DNA from: Stakelama flava
GTDB lineage: Bacteria > Pseudomonadota > Alphaproteobacteria > Sphingomonadales > Sphingomonadaceae
Reading direction: 5' to 3'
Length of the DNA: 64,000 bases
Assembly (NCBI RefSeq): GCF_019351405.1
Contig: NZ_JAHWZX010000010.1
Coordinates: 1-64,000 of the forward strand
Shown here piece by piece: positions 58,073-64,000 of the stretch. Position 1 is the first letter of the stretch, and each line of letters starts with the position of its first letter. The notes below the pieces were generated by a model. That model worked only from the letters and a program-made list of their open reading frames with translations, was not told the DNA's origin and made no database searches. A program made the translations under genes and the position numbers.

Positions 58073-58708
58073 TTAAGCGCGCCGATACACCAGCGACAGA
58101 TTGTTGGCGGGCATTTCGATCACCCGCTCGAGATGCAGCGCGTTCGCGCCCGCCGCCGCGCTGATATCCTCCACCCGACGCAACCCCCAGCGCGAATCGC
58201 GCGCGCGCAGCGACGCATCGAAGGCGCGATTCGATTCGGCGGTCGTCACGCCATCGCGAACGAACGGCCCGTAAAGATATAGCGGCGCTTCGGACGTGAG
58301 CAGCCTGCCCGCCCCCGCCATCAGGCCAAGCGTCGCCTGCCACGGCGCGATATGCGTCATGTTGATGCAGACGATGGCGTCGGCACGCGCCACTGGCCAG
58401 ACGGTATCGGCAGCATCGAGCGCAACCGGGGGAAGAGCATTATTCCGTTCGGCGCACCAGCTTTTAATCGATGCCAGCGCCTGCGGATCGGGATCGCTGG
58501 GCTGCCATTCGCATGTCTCGAAACGCTGCGCGAAAAAAGAGCAATGTTCGCCGCTGCCGCTTGCCACTTCAAGCACGCGCCCGGTTCCGGGCAGCACGCC
58601 TGGCAGCACATCCGCGATCGGTTCGCGGTTACGCAGCGTAGCGGGCGCATGTTTGCGCACCGCGCCGCCATCCTCAGACACGATCCAGGGCGCGGCTTCG
58701 CCCGTCAA
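58073..58708 (-). CDS. DUF938 family SAM-dependent methyltransferase-like
   Basis: 211 residues. KHAPATLRNREPI is the DUF938 opening, and VLEVASGSGEHCSFFAQRF is a class I methyltransferase motif I. INMTHIAPW and the end VIEMPANNLSLVYRR follow. Substrate unknown. The start is TTG 58708 overlapping the upstream stop; GTG at 58681 is an alternative. Confidence 0.85.
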   Translation of the reverse strand: MTGEAAPWIVSEDGGAVRKHAPATLRNREPIADVLPGVLPGTGRVLEVASGSGEHCSFFAQRFETCEWQPSDPDPQALASIKSWCAERNNALPPVALDAADTVWPVARADAIVCINMTHIAPWQATLGLMAGAGRLLTSEAPLYLYGPFVRDGVTTAESNRAFDASLRARDSRWGLRRVEDISAAAGANALHLERVIEMPANNLSLVYRRA

Positions 58709-59232
58709 TGTCTGGCGCGCGCGGCTTCGAGCAGGCGTTTGGCGCGCAGATACATTTCAATCCGCTGCGCCGAAAACATGCCGATGGCGAAGGCGATCAG
58801 GATGTCGGTGATTATCAGCGGATCGACATGCATATCGCTCCCGCTCTCAACCGCGATCCGCGCCGCCTGCCGCACGACGATCAACGCAACGATGAACAGG
58901 AAAGCCGCTGGCGAGGCTTTCTGGTTCAGCGCATGGGTTTCGGGATCGACATGGATCTGCATCATCTTGCCGCGCTGCCATCCCAGTACGGCCCCCAGCC
59001 CCAGCGCCACCAGCGCGAACAGCCAGCCAGCGGACGAGGGCGGATGGCCAGCGAACGCCATCGCACCGATCAGGGTATAAATGGCGGGAAGCACCCATAG
59101 CCGTTCCAGCCGCAAGGGGCGCAAACGGTTCATCGATCGCATGCGAAAGGCAAGCACCGCCAGAACCACCAGCGCGGTGATGCCATAGGTGATCCAGATA
59201 TTCGGTTCGTGCGTACCGCCGTGCATGGCCAT
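58705..59232 (-). CDS. Multi-span membrane protein (CcdC/DUF1453-like)
   Basis: 175 residues with about five hydrophobic segments: WITYGITALVVLAVLAF, LPAIYTLIGAMAFAG, LFALVALGLGAVLGW, AFLFIVALIVVRQAA and LIITDILIAFAIGMFSA. Charged loop RGKMMQIHVDPETHALNQK. Resembles CcdC-type proteins; the role is unclear. It overlaps the DUF938 gene. Confidence 0.6.
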   Translation of the reverse strand: MAMHGGTHEPNIWITYGITALVVLAVLAFRMRSMNRLRPLRLERLWVLPAIYTLIGAMAFAGHPPSSAGWLFALVALGLGAVLGWQRGKMMQIHVDPETHALNQKASPAAFLFIVALIVVRQAARIAVESGSDMHVDPLIITDILIAFAIGMFSAQRIEMYLRAKRLLEAARARH

Positions 59233-59294
59233 CCCCCGTTCGTTCGGTCAACGAATGGCGGCAGCCTATAACAACCGGGCGCAATTGCGAACGG

Positions 59295-60179
59295 TCAATG
59301 ATGGATTTCGCGGCGCACCTGCGCATGGGCGAGCAGTGCGAAAAGCGCGGTGCCGCCGGCGACATTGCCGAAAAGCGCGGGAAACAGGAAGCCGCCAAGC
59401 GCCCATCCTGGCGATACGGAACCGTCGAGCAGTAGCACCCATGTTTCGCACGATCCGGCGATGACATGCGAAAATCCACCCAGGGCGATCAGCCAGGTCA
59501 GCAGCATGATGACCCAAATCCGCTGTCCCGAGGAACTGGGCATCAGCCACACGATGACCGCGAGCAGGAATCCGCTTGGAATACCGGTCAGAAACGTGCC
59601 CCATGCGTCGCGCTCGGTCACCGCATGGCTCACGCTGGAAATCGCGGCCTGCATCTCGACGCCGCCGAAACCACCGATATGTTCGAACAGGGCAAAGGCG
59701 AAGGTGCCGATGATATTCGCGCCGAACACCAGCAGCCATAGCCGCGCGGTTCGTCCCAGACTCGCCCAGCTTGGCGCAGTGGCAAGCGGCAGTACCGCGG
59801 TGATCGTGCTTTCGGTGAAAAGTTGTAACCGTCCCATGATGACAATGATGAAACCGACCGTATAGCCGAAGCTGGCCAGCAATTCGCGTGACGCGCTTTC
59901 GGGCAGGCGCTCCATCAGCACCGCTTCGGACAGGACCGACATCCCCATGGCAACGCCGGCGGCGACGCCCGACCATATCAGCGAGGATGCGGGGCGTTCC
60001 AGCTCTTCGATGCCCTGCCGCCGGATCGCCTCATGCACCACCTTGGCGGGCGGGGCGCGGCGCTCCTCGACATCGACCTCTTCCTCTTCGGTCAGGTCGG
60101 CCGCGTTTTTTTCGGCTTCGGCGTCCAGCGGTTCGTCGGAAAGCCTCCCTTCGCGCAGCTCGCGCTCGCGATGGGTCAT
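59295..60179 (-). CDS. Formate/nitrite transporter (FNT) family channel
   Basis: 294 residues. A charged, mostly acidic N-terminal tail (about 1-60, EEEEVDVEERR) precedes a pentameric channel fold with six helices; conserved pieces are FGYTVGFIIVIMGRLQLFTE and GNVAGGTALFALLAH. It could move formate, nitrite or similar anions. No formate or nitrite enzyme lies nearby, so the substrate is open. Confidence 0.88.
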   Translation of the reverse strand: MTHRERELREGRLSDEPLDAEAEKNAADLTEEEEVDVEERRAPPAKVVHEAIRRQGIEELERPASSLIWSGVAAGVAMGMSVLSEAVLMERLPESASRELLASFGYTVGFIIVIMGRLQLFTESTITAVLPLATAPSWASLGRTARLWLLVFGANIIGTFAFALFEHIGGFGGVEMQAAISSVSHAVTERDAWGTFLTGIPSGFLLAVIVWLMPSSSGQRIWVIMLLTWLIALGGFSHVIAGSCETWVLLLDGSVSPGWALGGFLFPALFGNVAGGTALFALLAHAQVRREIHH

Positions 60180-60247
60180 GACGGAAAGGCCGCGGGGATC
60201 ATCGCGTTAGGACGCAACAGCGCGCGCAATGTTCCCCGCGCGAAACG

Positions 60248-61813
60248 CTATTCAGCGGCGGCCGCCGGTTCCGGTTCGTTCCACACCAGCACCGGCTTGC
60301 GCGCGGCCTGCGTCTCGTCGAGCCGGCGGCGCGGCGCGTAATAGGGCGCGCCTTTCAGGCGTTCATCCCCCGCCTTCGCGCGTTCGACCACCGATCGCAC
60401 TGCGCCGATGAACTGATCCAGATCCGCCCGCGATTCGGTTTCGGTCGGCTCGATCAGCATCGCGCCATGCACGACCAGCGGGAAGTACATGGTCATCGGG
60501 TGAAAGCCTTCGTCGATCAGCGCCTTGGCGATGTCGAGCGTCGACAGCCCCTCGGCGATTCCCGCATCGCCGAACAGCGCCTCGTGCATGCACGGGCCCT
60601 TGCCGAACGGCGCATGGAGCACATCGTCAAGACTGCGCAGGATATAGTTGGCGTTGAGCACCGCATCCTCGGCGACCTGCCGCAATCCGTCCGCGCCATG
60701 GCTCATGATATAGCTCAGCGCGCGGGTGAACATGCCCATCTGGCCGTGGAACGCGACCATGCGGCCAAACGAATGGGCGTGATGTTCGTCCGCGGTCTCT
60801 TCCTCGACCAGATGGAAGCCGTCGTCGCGCTTTTCGACAAAGGGCAGCGGCGCGAACGGGGTCAGTGCTTCGGAAAAGACCACGGGGCCGGAGCCGGGAC
60901 CACCACCGCCATGCGGGGTGGAAAAGGTCTTGTGCAGATTGATATGCATGGCATCGACGCCAAGGTCGCCGGGGCGCACGCGGCCGACGATCGCGTTGAA
61001 ATTCGCTCCGTCGCAATAGACGAACGCGCCCGCTTCGTGCACCGCGTCCGAAATCGCCTTCATGTCGCGCTCGAACAGGCCGCAGGTATTGGGATTGGTA
61101 ATCATCACCGAGGCAACGTCGGGCCCCAGCCGTTCGCGGATTTTTTCCAGATCGACGCGCCCTTCCTTCGTCGCGGGAATAGCCTCCACCTTGTACCCGG
61201 CAAAGGCGGCGGTGGCCGGATTGGTGCCGTGCGCGCTTTCCGGCACCAGCACCACCTGACGCGCGTCGCCGCGCGCTTCAAGCGCCGCCCGGATCGCAAG
61301 GATGCCGCACAATTCGCCATGCGCCCCCGCCTTAGGGCTCATCGCGACCGAATTCATGCCAGTCAGTTTCACCAGCCAGTCGGCAAGTTCGTGGATCAGC
61401 CCCAGCGCACCTTGCACGCTGTCCACCGGCTGCAACGGGTGGATGTCGGCGAAACCGGGCAGCCGCGCCACCCGCTCGTTGAGGCGCGGATTATGCTTCA
61501 TCGTGCACGATCCCAGCGGGAACAGGCCAAGGTCGATGGCATAATTCTGGCGGCTGAGCCGCGTATAATGACGAACCGTTTCGGGTTCGGTCAGCCCCGG
61601 CAGGCCGATCGGAGACGTGCGCGACAGATCGCCCAGTCGCGATCCCACCACATCGCCTTCGGGAAAATCGACGCCGGTGACGTCGTTCGAGCCGATTTCG
61701 AAGATCAGCGATTCTTCCAGCATCAGCGCGCGGTTGCCGGTGAAGGTATCGACCGCGGCACCGTCATTGCCGCTGCCCATTTCGGGACGCCATCCGCTCT
61801 GGTTCAAAGACAT
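60248..61813 (-). CDS. gcvPB: Glycine dehydrogenase (decarboxylating), subunit 2
   Basis: 521-residue C-terminal half of the P-protein in organisms with split GcvP. The PLP lysine is in HINLHKTFSTPHGGGGPGSG (near residue 295). It decarboxylates glycine and passes the aminomethyl group to GcvH. ATG 61813; separated from gcvPA by 112 bases with a palindromic repeat. Confidence 0.95.
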   Translation of the reverse strand: MSLNQSGWRPEMGSGNDGAAVDTFTGNRALMLEESLIFEIGSNDVTGVDFPEGDVVGSRLGDLSRTSPIGLPGLTEPETVRHYTRLSRQNYAIDLGLFPLGSCTMKHNPRLNERVARLPGFADIHPLQPVDSVQGALGLIHELADWLVKLTGMNSVAMSPKAGAHGELCGILAIRAALEARGDARQVVLVPESAHGTNPATAAFAGYKVEAIPATKEGRVDLEKIRERLGPDVASVMITNPNTCGLFERDMKAISDAVHEAGAFVYCDGANFNAIVGRVRPGDLGVDAMHINLHKTFSTPHGGGGPGSGPVVFSEALTPFAPLPFVEKRDDGFHLVEEETADEHHAHSFGRMVAFHGQMGMFTRALSYIMSHGADGLRQVAEDAVLNANYILRSLDDVLHAPFGKGPCMHEALFGDAGIAEGLSTLDIAKALIDEGFHPMTMYFPLVVHGAMLIEPTETESRADLDQFIGAVRSVVERAKAGDERLKGAPYYAPRRRLDETQAARKPVLVWNEPEPAAAAE

Positions 61814-61822
61814 GATTACTTC

Positions 61823-61907
61823 CCGTTCGGGCTGAGCTTGTCTAAGCCCTGCCCTGCTGTTTCAAGACAAGAAAAATACGGCGCTTCGACAAGCTCGGCG
61901 CGAACGG
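61823..61907. repeat. Palindromic repeat between gcvPA and gcvPB
   Basis: CCGTTCGGGCTGAGCTTGTC (61823-61842) is answered by GACAAGCTCGGCGCGAACGG (61888-61907). These are the typical arms of a dispersed sphingomonad palindrome; here it fills most of the gap between two operon genes. Confidence 0.75.
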
Positions 61908-61925
61908 ACAAAGCGGGGCACTGCC

Positions 61926-63284
61926 TCATGCCAGCACCTCTTTCAGCCCTTGCGCAAGGGCGGTGATATCCTCCTGCGTCGTCATCTCGCTCGCCGCGAC
62001 GACCAGACCGTTGGCGAGCGCGCCTTCCGCCGGATACAAGCGGCCGAGCGATACGCCCGCAAGAATGCCCTTGTCGGCCAGTGCGCGCACCACGGGACGC
62101 GCCTCGCCGGGCAGCTTCACGGTGAATTCGTTGAAGAAATGATCGTTGACCAGTTCGACGCCCGGTATATTCGTCAGCGCATCGGCGGTGCGGCACGCCA
62201 TGGCGTGGCTGAGCGCGGCCATGCGGCGAAGCCCCGCCTCCCCCAGCAAGGTCATGTGGATCGAGAAAGCGAGCGCGCACAGCCCCGAATTGGTGCATAT
62301 GTTCGACGTCGCCTTTTCGCGGCGGATATGCTGTTCGCGCGTCGAAAGCGTGAGGACATAGCCGCGCTTGCCCTCGGCATCGACCGTTTCGCCGGCAAGC
62401 CTGCCCGGCATCTGGCGCACCAGCTTTTGCGAACAGCCGAACAGGCCGACATACGGCCCGCCGAACTGCAAACCGACGCCAAGCGACTGGCCTTCGCCGA
62501 CCACGATGTCCGCACCCATCTCGCCCGGCGATTTGATCGCGCCCAGCGCGACGGGTTCGGTGACGACCGCGATCAGCAGCGCCTTTTTGGCATGCGCCGC
62601 CTCCGCCAGTTTCGTCATATCGCCGATGCGGCCCAGAATATCGGGATATTGCACGACCAAGCACGAGGTGTCGTCGTCGATCTGTTCGATCAGCGCATCG
62701 GTGTCCGGCTCGGCGGTCAGGGCGGGCGTTCCGGTGACCAGCGTGTCGCCGGTGAACTTTGCCATCGTATTGGCCACCGACACATAATGCGGGTGCAGCC
62801 CCGATGACAGGATCGCGCGCTTGCGCCTGGTGACGCGGCCGGCCATCACGACCGCTTCCCAGCAGGCGGTCGAACCGTCATACATCGATGCGTTAGCGAC
62901 CTCCGTGCCGAACAGGCGCGCCACCTGCGTCTGGAATTCGAACAGCATCTGCAGCGTGCCCTGCGCGATTTCGGGCTGATAGGGGGTGTAGGCGGTCAGG
63001 AATTCGCCGCGCTGGATGATGTGATCGACGCTGGCCGGGACATGATGCTTGTACGCGCCGCATCCCAGGAAGAACGGCCCGTCGCCCGCGGTCAGGTTCC
63101 TCGCCGCCAGTTTCGACAAATGGCGCTCCACCGCCATCTCGCTCGCATGCATCGGCAGATCGGGAATCGTCCCGTTCAGCCGTGCGATTTCAGGCACATC
63201 AACGAACAAATCGTCGATGGTGGACGCGCCGACTTTCGCAAGCATCGCCTGCCGGTCGTCATTGGTCAGCGGTAGATATCGCAT
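61926..63284 (-). CDS. gcvPA: Glycine dehydrogenase (decarboxylating), subunit 1
   Basis: 452-residue N-terminal half of the P-protein. [19 protein letters not shown] start, [20 protein letters not shown] and [12 protein letters not shown] are conserved GcvPA segments. ATG at 63284 fits; an ATG at 63290 would overlap the GGGA. It works with GcvPB. Confidence 0.95.
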   Translation of the reverse strand: MRYLPLTNDDRQAMLAKVGASTIDDLFVDVPEIARLNGTIPDLPMHASEMAVERHLSKLAARNLTAGDGPFFLGCGAYKHHVPASVDHIIQRGEFLTAYTPYQPEIAQGTLQMLFEFQTQVARLFGTEVANASMYDGSTACWEAVVMAGRVTRRKRAILSSGLHPHYVSVANTMAKFTGDTLVTGTPALTAEPDTDALIEQIDDDTSCLVVQYPDILGRIGDMTKLAEAAHAKKALLIAVVTEPVALGAIKSPGEMGADIVVGEGQSLGVGLQFGGPYVGLFGCSQKLVRQMPGRLAGETVDAEGKRGYVLTLSTREQHIRREKATSNICTNSGLCALAFSIHMTLLGEAGLRRMAALSHAMACRTADALTNIPGVELVNDHFFNEFTVKLPGEARPVVRALADKGILAGVSLGRLYPAEGALANGLVVAASEMTTQEDITALAQGLKEVLA

Positions 63285-63300
63285 AAACATTCCCGTGGCC

Positions 63301-63364
63301 CCGGCGGAGGCCGGGACCGTTCGCATGTATCACAACTGGTTTCACGGCTCCGCGCCTCCGCCGG
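63301..63364. repeat. Inverted repeat between gcvH and gcvPA
   Basis: CCGGCGGAGGC (63301-63311) and GCCTCCGCCGG (63354-63364) form an 11-bp inverted repeat with a 42-base loop in the short gcvH-gcvPA gap. Confidence 0.6.
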
Positions 63365-63374
63365 AGCGGACGGT

Positions 63375-63746
63375 TCAAAGCTTGGAAACGAACGCGCCGT
63401 ATTTTTCTTCGTCCATCAGGCCGTCCAGCTCGCCGGCATCGGCCATGTCCAGCTTGAAAAACCAGCCATCGCCTTCCGCGTCGTCGTTGACCAGGGCGGG
63501 CGTGTCCTCCAGATCGCCGTTCAGTTCGACGACGGTGCCAGAAATCGGCGAATAGACGTCGGATGCCGCCTTTACCGATTCGACAACAGCGGCTTCATCG
63601 CCCTTTTCGAAGCGCTTCCCTTCGTCGGGGAGTTCGACAAAAACGATGTCGCCCAGCTGCCCCTGCGCGTAATCGGTGATTCCGACGGTGGCGGTGCTGC
63701 CGTCAACGTCGATCCATTCATGGTCTTCGGTGAAATAACGGGTCAT
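63375..63746 (-). CDS. gcvH: Glycine cleavage system H protein
   Basis: 123 residues. The lipoyl lysine is Lys59 in [16 protein letters not shown], surrounded by the standard GcvH sequence ([10 protein letters not shown] near the start). It carries the aminomethyl group from P to T protein. It lies three bases after the gcvT stop. Confidence 0.97.
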   Translation of the reverse strand: MTRYFTEDHEWIDVDGSTATVGITDYAQGQLGDIVFVELPDEGKRFEKGDEAAVVESVKAASDVYSPISGTVVELNGDLEDTPALVNDDAEGDGWFFKLDMADAGELDGLMDEEKYGAFVSKL

Positions 63747-63749
63747 CGG

Positions 63750-64000
63750 TTATGCTCCTGCACGAACATAGCGGTGGGGGACGAAAGGCATTGCGGCCAC
63801 GGTGGCATGGTGAACCTTGCCGCGCTGCGATACGGTAATGGCGGTGCCGGGGGCGGCCATGGCGACGGGAACATAGGCCATTGCGATCGGCTTTCCCACG
63901 CTGGGCGCGACCCCCCCAGAAGTGACGCGACCGACCATCGATCCTTCGCCGTCGAGCACATCGGCGCCTTCGCGCACCGGCTGACGCCCGTCGATGATCA
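63750..64000 (-). CDS. gcvT: Aminomethyltransferase (T protein), C-terminal part
   Basis: Cut by the window end. About 83 residues: DGRQPVREGADVLDGEG, GRVTSGGVAPSVGKPIAM and VPHRYVRAGA are the GcvT C-terminal barrel. It hands one-carbon units to tetrahydrofolate. First gene of the operon gcvT-gcvH-gcvPA-gcvPB. Confidence 0.9.
   Translation of the reverse strand, partial: IIDGRQPVREGADVLDGEGSMVGRVTSGGVAPSVGKPIAMAYVPVAMAAPGTAITVSQRGKVHHATVAAMPFVPHRYVRAGA

Overview
The window is a GC-rich chromosomal segment that looks like a member of the Sphingomonadaceae (Alphaproteobacteria). The reasons are a close CtrA orthologue with a CtrA/CcrM-type promoter, the protein complement (RcnB-like, DUF4142, HxlR, a split GcvPA/GcvPB), short TTGA, GTGA and ATGA gene overlaps, and scattered short palindromic repeats (CGTCATTGCGAG type and CCGTTCGGGCTGAG type) that I associate with sphingomonad genomes. 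Species cannot be fixed from sequence alone. Most of it is housekeeping DNA and I saw no CRISPR array, prophage, rRNA or tRNA gene.

Region by region: 1-400 is an insertion-sequence end (transposase C-terminus) that has cut off a lipoprotein-type alpha/beta hydrolase gene, the last member of a scoA - acid phosphatase - scoB operon (397-2635). 2.8-6.4 kb holds a thiamine-diphosphate enzyme, a CsbD-like stress protein, an epoxide hydrolase and a TusA-like protein. 6.4-9.9 kb is the conserved der-bamB-yfgM block for ribosome and outer-membrane biogenesis. 9.9-14.1 kb holds panB, a membrane-protein/XRE pair, an ArsC/YffB-like protein, two lipoproteins and an endonuclease III. 14.3-18.9 kb holds tandem repeats, guaA, an NTF2-like secreted protein and a prolyl oligopeptidase.

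19.1-42.0 kb is the ribosomal supercluster, all on the minus strand (rpsL, rpsG, fusA, tuf, then rpsJ to secY, adk, rpsM, rpsK, rpoA, rplQ). It is interrupted twice: gdhA lies between adk and rpsM behind a terminator, and an HxlR regulator / monooxygenase / acetyltransferase cassette lies between tuf (with its own terminator) and rpsJ. Two long structured gaps (rpoA-rplQ and rpsJ-rplC) look like places for RNA-level control.

42.2-48.5 kb holds a pyruvate dehydrogenase E2 - small membrane protein - thioesterase - E3 operon, a universal stress protein, a DUF4142 lipoprotein and an RcnB-family protein. 48.6-50.7 kb is a coupled msrC-arfB-rluA-DUF421 set. 50.7-54.1 kb is a LysR regulator facing pirin and wrbA, followed by an AI-2E family permease. 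54.1-55.0 kb is ctrA with its promoter. 55.3-58.1 kb holds an FKBP isomerase, a TetR/hydrolase divergent pair and a decayed IS5-type remnant. 58.1-60.2 kb holds a DUF938 methyltransferase, a membrane protein and a formate/nitrite-type channel. 60.2-64.0 kb is the glycine cleavage operon gcvT-gcvH-gcvPA-gcvPB, with palindromic repeats in two of its gaps. gcvT runs off the window end.

I found no clear new multi-gene defence or biosynthetic system. The best leads are the perfect 17-bp inverted repeat that swallows a start codon at 16642-16680, the structured gaps in the ribosomal operons, and the foreign-looking insertions in the ribosomal cluster.
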